Source: Zancudomyces culisetae (lineage: Eukaryota; Kickxellomycota; Harpellomycetes; Harpellales; Legeriomycetaceae). From it: DNA of 14,291 nucleotides. Shown piece by piece: positions 1-9,497 of the stretch. The stretch lies in the NCBI GenBank assembly GCA_001969505.1, contig LSSK01000995.1:1-14291 (forward strand), written 5' to 3'. Position numbers and translations under genes: made by a program. Under the pieces are notes generated by a model. The model was not told the origin of the DNA, ran no database searches, and saw nothing but the letters and a program-made list of their open reading frames with translations. Each line of letters starts with the position of its first letter. Position 1 is the first letter of the stretch.

Positions 1-286
1 TAAATAAAAAAGGAACTATATTTGTAGTACAAAAGCTATATGTAGTTCTAGAACTAAATGAAATTATTCACTTTCTAGGTATCGTATTATAACATTTCTG
101 AGATTAAAAGTCAAACTATTTCATATTTTACATTATTAGTCGGTCAATTCATACTGTATTTTAAAAGAATATATATATCTATTAATATACCAGCAAAATA
201 ATAAAAGTGAAAAAAAAGCACAAATTCAAATTCAAAAGCTAAAAAAATATAAAAAACCAAGGATAAGAATAACAAAAATAATAATA
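1..286. other. 5' flank and promoter region of AMS1
   Basis: Very AT-rich DNA with no recognisable coding region. The AMS1 reading frame is closed upstream by a TAG at 137-139, and no in-frame ATG lies between that stop and position 287, which fixes the start there. An alternating AT stretch (ATATATATC, 171-179) lies about 110 bases before the start codon at a distance usual for a yeast TATA element; this is a plausible but unproven promoter site. A-rich sequence precedes the ATG, as is common in yeast leaders. Confidence 0.5.
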
Positions 287-3200
287 ATGAAGGGAAAGCG
301 AATTTATGAGGAGAGAACCGCGGACACGCAGCTCCAAAAACATATGGGTATAACCAAGAACAGGATTAAGAACTTTATTAACAGCAACTCTTGGCGAAAA
401 GTTGATATCCACTCTGCGCTATGGAAAAAGATAGCCAGCGGCGAGTCCACTGTTCAGCTTAGCAGCTGGTCAGCATCGGGAATGGAACGGCCCAGCTTTG
501 ATTATGCTTCAAAGCAGGAGTATACGTCATGTAGCATTGGGAAAGAGTTTGGACCTTCTTGGGTAATTTAGAATATTAATTTACTTGCTCGTTTTTGCTT
601 TAGTGCTGTTAGCGTGTGCATAACATAGTTCAACAAAAAAGATATGGAGGAAACCTTGGATTGTTTATTTATATCTTTATATAATTTACAATAGAGTACG
701 CACTGGCTAAAGGTAAAGGTCCAGCTTCCCGAGAATTTTGAGGGGGAAGAGGTGATATTCCAGATTGATTTTAACTGTGAGGGGATGATTTGGACTAAAA
801 AGGGAGAGCCGGTACAAGGGCTCACAGGAGGGGGAAGTTCCAGAAGAATTGAGTACCTCTTGACTAAGAAAGCAGGAAAGAGAGAGAAATTTGACTTTTT
901 TGTCGAAATTGGGTGCAATGGGCTTTTTGGAAACGGAGATGGAATAATTGAGGCACCAGTAGAAGATAGAAGATTTAGACTCAGCCTTGCAGAGGTTGGA
1001 GTGAAAAGAAAACAAGCATGGGATCTGTACTATGATATGATGATACTTTCGAGTATTGCTGATGAACTTGGCACTGAGACACCACGTGGAGTCCAGGCTG
1101 TCAGTGTTGCAAACGAGGTCGTAAACAAATTTGACGCTGATAACGCAGAAACATCAATTGAAAAATGTTTGGAACTAACCAAAGCGTACTTTTCAAGTAA
1201 GCCTGGCGAAGGAACGCATAAAATAACTGCTATAGGCAATTGTCACATTGATACAGCATGGCTGTGGCCATATGATGAGACAAAACGCAAAGTGGCAAGA
1301 AGTTTCAGTTCGCAGTTAGCACATATGGAAAAGTTTCCAGAATTCAGATTTGCGGCATCACAAGCCCAGCAATTCGAGTGGCTGGAACAAAACTACAAGG
1401 GTTTGTTTGACAGAGTGATTGGACGGGTCAAAACGGGACAGTTTATTCCAATAGGAGCAACGTGGGTTGAAATGGACTGTAATGTTCCAAGCGGAGAGGC
1501 AATGGTCCGACAATTTTTGTTAGGGCAGAGATACTTTGCAGAGAAGATGGGTGTTGTAAGCAAAGTCTTTTGGCTTCCAGATACCTTTGGCTACGCAGCA
1601 CAGCTTCCACAGATTGTCAAGCAATCTCGAGCCGAGTATTTCTTCACTCAAAAGCTTTCATGGAATAACATAAACAAATTCCCACATACCACGTTTAATT
1701 GGGTTGGTCTTGATGGTACCAGTGTTTTGACACATATGGCCCCAGCGGATACGTATACAGGACAGGCTACCGTTAATGAGTTGGTGCGTAGTGTGCGACA
1801 ACACAAGGATCTATCAAGCCATAACAGCAATCTTTATTTGTACGGTGACGGTGATGGCGGAGGTGGACCTCAAACAGATATGATTGAGCGTTTGAGGCGG
1901 GTAGCAAATACAGATGGAATGCCAATAACTAAGCATGGTGATCCAACGGATTTCTATGATGAGGTTGCAAAAACAGCAAAATCATTGCCCAACTGGCACG
2001 GTGAGCTATACTTCGAACTACACAGAGGTACTTACACATCACAGGCGAAGAACAAAAAATTCAATCGACTCTGCGAATTTCTGCTGCGGTCAGTTGAGCT
2101 GCTATCAACCATAGCAATGCATTGTGGTAGCCAAAACTCTGGATTTATGTACCCACGCGAAGAGCTGACAAGACTGTGGAAATTGGTGTGTCTGAACCAG
2201 TTCCATGATGTTCTTCCTGGCTCTTCGATTAATTTGGTTTACCGTGATTCAGATAAAATGTATGCAGATGTTGTTCGATCCGCAAACAAACTTCGCAAGG
2301 AGGCACTTCGCTGTATAGTTTCTGGTGAAGCTGATCAATTTGAAGATCTTGAGCACGAAAGTGCACAGGATGATGATTTGGATGCACTTGATCTATGCGA
2401 TTCGGCAATGTTGATAGACCTTCCAGAGTTCCACGTTGGAAAAAACATGCCAAAGGCTACGAATGAACAGAATGTAGTTGTGATTAACGAATGCGCATGG
2501 TCTAGATCTGGTGCGCTTGCAGTTCACGGGCTTGAGCAGGACCACCCAATGGTTAGACAAATCGGAAATCCTCGCATGAGTATCTTTAAGCAGGGATGGT
2601 CAGATGTGGCTAGCTCCAAGCCATACCCAATTGTTCTTGCTGCCAACCTACCAGCACTCTCAACAACTACGCTGAGCACAACACCCCTTGACCCAATCCC
2701 TGCGTCTGCCTATGTTTCAAGCAATGGGCTTTATGTATTGGAAAATATCTATGTAGTTGCTTCGTTTGATAGTAGAGGCAGGCTCGTTTCACTGATTGAT
2801 CAGAGAACATCACGCGAGCTGGTTCCATCTGGAGGTGCTGCAAATACATTCTTGATGTTTGAGGACGTACCCTTGTTCTGGGATGCCTGGGATGTCGAAA
2901 TATACCACTTGGAAAAGTGCAAGGCATGTGTCGATGGTACTGTTTCTATTGTTGATTCTGGCCCACTGGTTTCATCCCTGTGTATTGATGTCAAACTGAG
3001 CAACACATCTACATTGCGGCAATGGGTAACATTGACATCAGTTTCACCTACTTTGGAATTCCATAACGAAGTCCACTGGAATGAAACCTTCAAGATGCTA
3101 AAAGTTGAATTCAATTGGGACATAAAATCAGACATTGCCAGCTACGAAACACAGTTTGGATACATACAACGACCAACTGTAAGAAACAATTCTTGGGACA

Positions 3201-3892
3201 TGGCGAAGTTTGAAGTTTGTGGGCACAAGTATGCTGACTTGTCTGAGTTTGGGGCTGGTGTCTCCGTACTAACAGACTCCAAGTATGGATTCAGTTGCTT
3301 ACACAACGCAATGACCATTTCACTGCTTAGATCACCAAAATCTCCCGACCCAGAATGTGATATCGGCTACCATACATTCAGATACGCCATTTATCCTCAC
3401 AACTCATCATTCCCCGACCCCTCTATTGTCCGTGAAGCGTTTAGCTTTAACGTTCCTCTTAAAGCCATTCCAGTATATTCATCCTCCATTTCTCCATCGT
3501 CTCCATTGGTTACAGCTAGCAAAGAATCTGGTATAAGCAGCAAGTCACTGTTTTCACTATCGAACTCAGTAAACAATGTGGTTCTGGAAACAGTAAAATG
3601 TGCAGAGCCCCTGTTGGATATGTCGTACTCCTCTCCACAACAGGTTGGTGTTCCACGTAAACCTTCACCACCATCCAGCTGCGCAAAAATGGTAGTGGTT
3701 AGATTATACGAAAGTTGTGGTGGAAGAGCAAACTCATTCAAGCTGTTTTCATCTCTGGACATCAAATCGGTTCATAGATGCAACATGCTGGAGGAGATAT
3801 TGTCTGATTGTGTGTGGGATCGCAACACAAACAGTGTTGAGCTTTCAATCAAGCCGTTTGAAGTATTATCTTTGCTATTTGTTTTGAATTAG
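287..3892 (+). CDS. AMS1: Vacuolar/cytosolic alpha-mannosidase Ams1 (GH38), two exons
   Basis: GH38 alpha-mannosidase that releases mannose from oligosaccharides; the S. cerevisiae orthologue is made in the cytosol and carried to the vacuole as a cargo of the Cvt pathway. Exons are 287-562 and 695-3892, giving 1157 aa. The splice joins FGPSW to STHWLKV, restoring a block conserved in the family; unspliced reading stops at 569-571. Visible catalytic features: NCHIDTAWLWP with metal ligands H276 and D278; the WVEMDCN motif with nucleophile D353; and NQFHDVLPGSS with metal ligand H596. Order: N-terminal Ams1-type region (about 1-265), catalytic domain (270-540), middle domain (545-650), then beta-sandwich domains to the end (SIKPFEVLSLL). 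No signal peptide is present, fitting cytosolic synthesis. The protein is somewhat longer than S. cerevisiae Ams1 (about 1083 aa, from memory) because of an acidic insert (about 638-660) and a Ser-rich insert (about 1018-1090). No catalytic residue is missing. Confidence 0.96.
563..694 (+). other. AMS1 intron (132 nt)
   Basis: Donor GTAATT follows codon 92 (phase 0) and the acceptor is CAATAG. Removing it restores FGPSW-STHWLKVKV, the continuous family sequence. The length is a multiple of three, but a TAG seven bases into the intron would end translation if it were retained. There is no TACTAAC branch site; GCATAACAT and TATTAAT are the nearest candidates. Confidence 0.92.
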
Positions 3893-3950
3893 TTGGGCTT
3901 CTTTGGCTTCTATGCCTGCATATATTTATGCAGCGTTTTTTTTTCGTGTC

Positions 3951-3968
3951 TATTTCTTTTAAGAAATA
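3951..3968. repeat. Perfect 8-bp inverted repeat in the AMS1 3' flank
   Basis: TATTTCTT and AAGAAATA are exact reverse complements separated by two T residues, starting 59 bases after the AMS1 stop codon. Just upstream are TATATTTATG (3921-3930) and a run of T, a composition seen at yeast mRNA 3' ends. It may mark the 3' processing region, but AT-rich palindromes of this size also arise by chance. Confidence 0.3.
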
Positions 3969-6378
3969 CAATGAAATTCAAGAGAACCAGAGTGGACGAG
4001 AGTGTTAATTTTGGGTGGCTGTCATTGTGTAATCAGCCCTGTGGTTACTTTTTTTTTAGCTAAAAATACTGTCACGACCTATAATCCACGTTGATATGGG
4101 CTTTGTGTGTTACACATTTGTACTATATTATCCTTTATATAGAACATAAAGCACAGCAAAAGTGTCAAAAATGTCAAAAATACAAGTAACTTATTTTTTG
4201 GGAGGGTGGGAGAGGTTAGGGTATCAAAGAAAGTACAGTATGAACTCTATCAAAACTCTACATAACTTTGCGGGCTTCTACCATCACCAAGAGGGCATTA
4301 CTCACAAAAATAACATTTGTTTTGAATTTATATTTAATTCTAGTTTGTTTGATTTAAACCAATATTACTTTGATCGTGATGCTATGAACTCTTTTTCTTT
4401 CTTGGTGAATCAAGCTGGGATATTGGTTAGTTTAACTTCTTTGCAGGGAAACAGGACATTTAATAATATATGCTTATCAAACTTACTTATTCTTCTTGAA
4501 TTGATATTGTGTGTTTGCTTTTAATCATTGAGGTTTGGGTGATTACACAAATGAGAAAGGTGGTTGTTGTGATATTTCTTTTACAAGAACCATCAAGTAC
4601 AAAACATAAAAAAATTAGCGAAAAATAATCTGGTCTATTCAGCAATTTATTATAGCGAGTATTGGCTCTTACCTGCATACCATTATATCCATCATTGGTT
4701 GTAAAGACGGCTCAATCAAAACAAAAATAAAACGTGACCGACTTTTTTTTTCTCGCTTTTTGTTGCTATAACAAACTATATGTGCTGATTTTGAATATTC
4801 GGATTATTTTCTGGTACATTCAATTTGTAATTCACGGTCGTTAATAATCAAATATTCGATTTTTTTATTGCTACAATCTGCGATTCCAAAAGCAGTGGCA
4901 ATTGACCAGACAATGCCAATCGTTGAATTCAGTTCACCTATTCCTCTTGTTTGGGCAATAGGCAAAAAATCTCACATGATAATCCAATTCAGAATTCGTT
5001 GATTTAAAATTCTAATTTTTCTCAATAATTTGGTCAAAAGAAATTCAGGTGACTTTTTTTTCTAAACTAAATGAAATTCGTAAAGGTAAATGAAGTAAAT
5101 GAAGGAGGAATAGCTTCGTTGCTGGATTAGCTTCGTGAAGGGGGAAAGTAATATGGGCCAAAAAAGGAAAAATAAATACAGCCCAAGCTAAAAGGAAAAA
5201 ATGTAAAAAGCAAAAAAAAAAAGCAAAAAAGCAAATCAAAAGCAAGTATTCTATTCCTCTTGTCATTTATTTTTTCTAATATATTTTTTTTGCCCAGATA
5301 CCAGCGATAACACCAATGAAGCGGATACCCGGCTGTCAATATGACTAGTTAAGCAAACTTTTTTCAAGTGGATAGCCATAACCAAGTTACCATTTTTCTC
5401 ACTTTTCCCTTGATTATAACCTTTTATTTTTTTTAGAGTACCTTAAGTGTTGGTGAAACAGTAGAAACTAAACTAAATGTGAGTATAAAGCAAAACATGT
5501 TGGTCTGTTCTTAATGACTTGACTTGTAATAACAAATAAACCAAAAAAATAAACACCATTGGCAAATTGAGAAATTTTATGGGTATGGGTGAGTATTCAA
5601 AAACTACCTAAAATTGCGAAACCAGTTTCAACTGGATTTTTGTTACGAATTTTGGTTTTGGTCTCCTGCTCCGCTTATTTATACAAAGCCTACTCAATAA
5701 CCACAGCGGATAATAAAACGAGATAACTATTCAATCAAAAAACTCCTCTAGTACTTGTCCGGGGTGTGATTATAATCGTCAACTTTATAAACGGTCCTTA
5801 CATATGGCTGGGCATCCGAGATTTGTAATGTTTCTATTTCACTTTCCAAAAGATATATCATTTGGTTTATACTACACTTTTATTTACTGTGTGATTTTGA
5901 TTATGGTTTGTGACTGTTACTGTGGTGAGTGGCGAGATCAAGTCTTAACTGAAATTCTATCTCAAAGTTCAACTTGCTAATACCACCAACGCAAGGCATA
6001 TCCAAACATAACACTCACTAGATGACTGGTAGCAACACAAACTCAAAGCTCATGATTCTTATTTGCTCCAGAAATCTGTATTTTTTTTAGTGCATCTACA
6101 GGGAAATGTTCTGTCTTCAATACTACAACTAGTCTATCGCTTTTTTTGACCATGCGAATGGGTGCATCAACAAATGCAGCTTTTGACTTGAAATTCCGTT
6201 ATCTGCTCAACTCGAAGAACGCTTCCCCTCCCCTCAAATAAAAAAAGATGATTGAAAGAGGGAGGTAGTTGCTTTTAATGCAACGTTTAGGTAGCTTTTG
6301 ATTTGCTATTTACTCTTTTTTGTCTCTTTTTTTGGAAGGGGGAGGAATAGGGGGTTGAAAATGCAGGAATGTACCCCA

Positions 6379-6423
6379 CACGTGACTATATTATTGGCTT
6401 TTCACGTTTTGTAAAACGTAAAA
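6379..6423. promoter_or_regulatory. CACGTGAC site followed by a 25-bp near-perfect dyad
   Basis: CACGTGAC (6379-6386) reads GTCACGTG on the minus strand, an exact match to the Cbf1/CDEI consensus RTCACRTG. Twelve bases later lies a dyad: TTTTCACGTTTT (6399-6410), a GT spacer, then AAAACGTAAAA (6413-6423); the arms are complementary except for one unpaired base. A Cbf1-type gene starts about 2 kb downstream, so regulation by its product is possible. The motifs are plain in the sequence, but their function is inferred only. Confidence 0.35.
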
Positions 6424-7786
6424 GTTAATTTAATCTGCGAATTTGGCACTGAGGAAATATCGAGCTTTTAATTTAGAAATCATACGAAAAAAAATTGGAA
6501 TGGGAAAAAAAGTTGGATTATCACGAGGTTGATAAAGAAAACGCAAATTAAAATTAAGTAAATTGATTATTTTTTGTCAATACCGATGCATGGGTATCTG
6601 CACAAAGCCCAGCAATGATCAAAAACGTATAAACGCACAAGAGCAAAGATAAAATAGGAAAAGTAACAAACTTTATCTTCTCACTGGATATGCAATTATC
6701 TAGTAGGTGGGTTTGCCTGCCATGTTTCACAAAAAAAAATTTTTTTCTTCAAGTTTAAAGTGGTCTTATATTGGAAAAAAAACACGTTGAGCCCGCGAGC
6801 TTCTGTGCTTTTCGACTCAGTTCTTTTCTTTTGTAGTTTTTAGGTAATATGGAAAATAACAACATGCAATAGCGTACTTAAAGCCCATTGTACCAATGTA
6901 ACTGTTCGATTTACTAACCCCTATAACCCTTAGGTCTAGTGATTTGTAAAAACTCACTTCATCATGAAAATGCGAAAAAATTTTTTTTTTAGTAATGAAG
7001 TTTACTGGCTGAAAATACACGTAAAGTTATTGGAGAATGGTATTGATGCTTTTGAAACATGTGATTTAAATACCACTAATAGAAAATAGTTCCTCAATTT
7101 GTACAAATTTAGGCTATGTATTTGTTTGCAATTTGCTAGCAATTCTCAGCAAATTCATTACCCTTGGCTATTTTCGCAATATAGGGCATCGATTTACTAC
7201 CATTTCCCTTTTTCGTCTACTTCGTTTTGCACTATTTTCGAATTTTTCTTTTTCAAGCACGAAATACATATAAATATCCTGATTACCTTTCGCATGTCAC
7301 GTTTTTGCTATTTATTTTTCGACTTTTTTATTTTTTCATCCAAGCAGTTTTCAAAAAATTTTCTATCAGCACAAAATTTTCCTATACCTACTTTTTGTTA
7401 TTGTTTAACCTTTTACTTTTCTAAAAAGATATATCAAAGCAAATTAAACTAGATACTGGTTTTCCTTATAAAAAAAACAGAAAGAAGAACCAAAAACACT
7501 AGATACTAAGATTAGTTTAGGTACAATTGATATCCCTGAATTATAACACTGTATAACTACAATCGTAGCCAAAGTAACTTCAGTTGATAAACATCGCAAC
7601 TATAGCGAGTAAATAATTGTATATACTTATCAAACGATAAACGTGAGGTACAGGATAGACCTAGACCTACGAACATATATTCGAGGGATATTAATTAACT
7701 CAGAAGTTTATACTTTTCAACACTAGCCTTTTTGAGTCGAAAGACAAATCGGATAGTGTCGTGAAAAGAAGAATTACATACTTTTG

Positions 7787-7796
7787 TATATAAAAG
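7787..7796 (+). promoter_or_regulatory. Strong TATA box (TATATAAAAG)
   Basis: TATATAAAAG is an excellent match to the eukaryotic TATA consensus and is followed by GG. It lies 78 bases before the first ATG of a 73-codon open frame (7865-8086) and 550 bases before the bHLH gene. It could drive a long-leader bHLH transcript, or a separate short transcript. Confidence 0.4.
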
Positions 7797-7924
7797 GGAA
7801 TCGATATTGATTATAGTAAGTGTCATCTTGCAATACTAGATAGAAATGGTTTTATTTGGATACTATGGGTAGAAGAACGATAACAATAGCAATTGTACTA
7901 GTTGCATGGATATGTGCTATTATA

Positions 7925-7950
7925 TTTTTTTTGGGGGGGGGGAGAGAGAG
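7925..7950. repeat. T8-G10-(AG)4 simple-sequence tract
   Basis: Eight T residues (7925-7932) run into ten G residues (7933-7942) and then four AG units (7943-7950). A G10 run is rare in DNA this AT-rich and is likely to vary in length. It crosses the only notable open frame in this part of the interval, where a length change would shift the frame. Confidence 0.85.
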
Positions 7951-8256
7951 GGATGAAAGGGATGATTTATCGACACCTTTGCAAACTCAAGCCATAATAC
8001 AATCGTATACTGTTATACTGGTATTCTTGAGCTCGGTATTTACGATAACAGGGGGTGACAAGTCGCGATTTTTAGAATCACATTGATATTAACATCCCAT
8101 GTAATCGAACCAGCTCTTAAATGCTTTATTTATTTATGTTTTTTTGTTATTCTTGTGTGCATCTTGATCTTTTTATGTGCACAGCTTGAAATGATGCGTG
8201 TGGTATCTGTTCATTGTTTACCGTACAAATATTAGTACCAATTCATGTTACACAGT

Positions 8257-8269
8257 ATATTATAATATC
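8257..8269 (+). promoter_or_regulatory. TATA-like element upstream of the bHLH gene
   Basis: An AT-only stretch reading TATATTATAATAT lies about 70 bases before the ATG at 8337. The position suits a yeast core promoter, but the surrounding DNA is so AT-rich that such strings are expected by chance. Confidence 0.3.
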
Positions 8270-8336
8270 GAAAATTCGTCAATTGATTATTTCAAATAGG
8301 GTGAATTTAGGACTGAAGGATCAAATAGCATAAAAA

Positions 8337-9497
8337 ATGAGTGTTTTCGAAATGACAAGCGAAAGTGTAGAAGCAGGGAAGATCCTGGGTTCATTTTCAC
8401 TAGCATCCGATAGCTCGAAACACTCGAATGGGAAAAAGAAGAAGTCGAGCAAGGAGAAGAAGGACTCAAACAAACATAGTAAGCGGGAAGCAAGATCTGA
8501 ATTGTCTGCTGATGAAGCCAAGACTGTAAGTATGACTTCTCTTTTTTATGACTTAGCAAATGAATAAAGGGGAAGTGTGATGGCTTTATAAAACTAGAAT
8601 GAATTAACGTTGTATATATCACCCATGAATATTTTCTAAAACTCAAACTTTGTTGTTGAATAATATTATATACATAGAGTCGACCAATTCTTCCAAAGAC
8701 TATAAATGCAGAAGATCCTGAAGACGGTGCTATAAAACTAAACGGAACTCAAAGCAACTCTAGAAAGAGAATGAAATTAACGGATCTTGTTGAAAATATG
8801 ACGTAAGCTATCGCCTTTTTTCTTTTTTCTTTTTCTTGTTTTTGCTTTTTATTTCGATAATTTCACTTTGTTTCTGCCACTACCACCACTTATACACTGA
8901 AAACTGGGTATTATGAAAAGTATCAAAAGTACTTTGCTCAGTATTAAAAACAGCAATGTGACAACTAGAAAAGAATAAAAACTTAAATTGTTTTTATATT
9001 TGGTTTATAGAAACGGAGATACTCAAGAAATAGATTTACAAAACACCCCATTGATTGCCAGAGCAATACCTAGTAGAGAAGGTGCTACCATCGCAGCGGT
9101 GGCAGCTGCAGCTGCAGAATCACCGTCCGCAACCGAAATTGCCAATACTTTATCATCATCATCATCATCATCATCATCCGTACGACCACCAGTAGGAAGC
9201 CCAGCATGGGAGCTTGCAAGGCGTGAGAGCCATAAAAAGGTTGAGAGGCGGCGTCGAGAACACATTAATGCGGGAGTTGACCAGTTATCGAAGATTGTGC
9301 CAGATTGCGGTAAAAACAAAGGAACAATTCTGCACCAGGCTGTGTTGTATATCACCAAGCTGCAGGAGCAAGAAGCTCTTATTGGCGTGGATGTCAAGGT
9401 CGTGCGTGACGAGTATGAAAAGAAAATCAGTGAATTACAAGACCAAATTGCACAGCTAAAAAAGGAAAACAAGTCACTGAGGTCCAAGTCGGAATAG
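8337..9497 (+). CDS. CBF1: Cbf1-type bHLH-leucine zipper transcription factor, three exons
   Basis: Exons 8337-8525, 8678-8802 and 9011-9497 splice into 266 aa. The basic region is ESHKKVERRRREHIN: H179, E183 and R187 are the class B signature that reads CACGTG. Helix 1, a short loop with the NKGTIL segment and helix 2 (YITKLQE) end near residue 226, then a heptad-rich helix to 266 forms a zipper. The spacing resembles Cbf1 proteins of filamentous fungi and basal yeasts (IVP-C-KNKG-IL) rather than S. cerevisiae. Cbf1 controls sulfur amino-acid and respiratory genes and, in S. cerevisiae, binds centromere element CDEI. Other parts: a Lys-rich likely nuclear signal (about 32-50), an Ala-rich stretch and Ser9 (153-161). 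The ATG at 8337 opens the first exon; a second Met is at codon 6. USF-like or another class B bHLH are alternatives to true Cbf1 orthology, so the symbol is less certain than the family. Confidence 0.85.
8526..8677 (+). other. bHLH gene intron 1 (152 nt)
   Basis: Donor GTAAGT follows codon 63 (phase 0); the acceptor is ACATAG. Reading through would stop at 8565-8567. GAATTAAC (8601-8608) is the best branch-site candidate. The next AG, two bases further on, would break the frame, which favours 8677 as the intron end. The exon 1-2 join rests on open frame and splice signals only, as this part of the protein is not conserved. Confidence 0.78.
8803..9010 (+). other. bHLH gene intron 2 (208 nt)
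   Basis: Donor GTAAGC lies inside a codon (phase 2) and the acceptor is TTATAG. The join gives ...VENM-T-NGDTQEIDL..., in frame with the bHLH domain. The first half is T-rich. No TACTAAC is present; CTTAAAT near the 3' end is the closest branch-like sequence. Confidence 0.78.
9153..9179 (+). repeat. (TCA)8-TCC trinucleotide repeat encoding Ser9
   Basis: Eight TCA codons and one TCC lie in frame in exon 3 of the bHLH gene, giving a Ser9 tract about 18 residues before the basic region. A pure repeat like this is likely to vary in length between strains, with changes that keep the frame. Confidence 0.9.

Larger units (their letters stand above)
3893..8336. other. Long gene-free AT-rich interval (4.4 kb)
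   Basis: I read both strands and found no protein-coding gene or RNA gene I can support. The open frames here are short, rich in Phe, Leu and Lys, or begin only at non-ATG codons, and none resembles a known family. I saw no tRNA B-box, and no U1, U6 or SRP-like core. The interval lies between two genes on the same strand, so it is not a shared divergent promoter. It includes a Cbf1-type site with a dyad (6379-6423), two A-tract/T-tract junctions (6731-6746, 6975-6990), a TATA box (7787-7796) and a mononucleotide tract (7925-7950). An undetected intron-rich small gene or a noncoding RNA cannot be excluded. Confidence 0.6.

Noticed and set aside
1083-1088. CACGTG inside the AMS1 coding sequence
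   Set aside because: A single E-box within an exon is expected by chance, and nothing else suggests regulation there.
4171-4524. A 117-codon ATG-started open frame after AMS1
   Set aside because: It resembles no family I know, has no convincing promoter, and its Asn/Phe/Leu/Ile-rich composition is what AT-rich noncoding DNA gives. By a rough estimate, a frame this long in 4.4 kb of such DNA is only mildly unlikely by chance.
5276-5393. Possible spliced micro-gene on the minus strand (ATG at 5393, 58-nt intron with GTAACT donor and CAG acceptor, then PGIRFIGVIAGIWAKKIY)
   Set aside because: The locally GC-rich patch and splice-like edges are suggestive, but the product would be 19 aa or need a further intron, and it matches nothing I recognise.
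5804-5980. A 58-codon frame beginning MAGHPRFVMFLF
   Set aside because: No family resemblance; a TATAAA sits only 12 bases before the ATG, too close to be its promoter; probably chance.
6091-6239. Exon-like open stretch after a T-rich TAG acceptor, including MRMGASTNAAFDLKFRYLL
   Set aside because: Composition looks coding, but I found no upstream exon in the right phase and no known protein match.
7099-7452. A 117-codon open frame rich in Phe
   Set aside because: It opens with TTG, has its only in-frame ATG far inside, and reflects a pyrimidine-rich strand.
7846-7872. MVLFG start resembling the Yos1 N-terminus
   Set aside because: The frame stops after eight residues and no exon with the Yos1 ERFL region could be found downstream on this strand.
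8097-8118. GGTTCGAT on the minus strand, like a tRNA B-box
   Set aside because: The flanking bases do not form a T-stem and no A-box lies at the proper distance.
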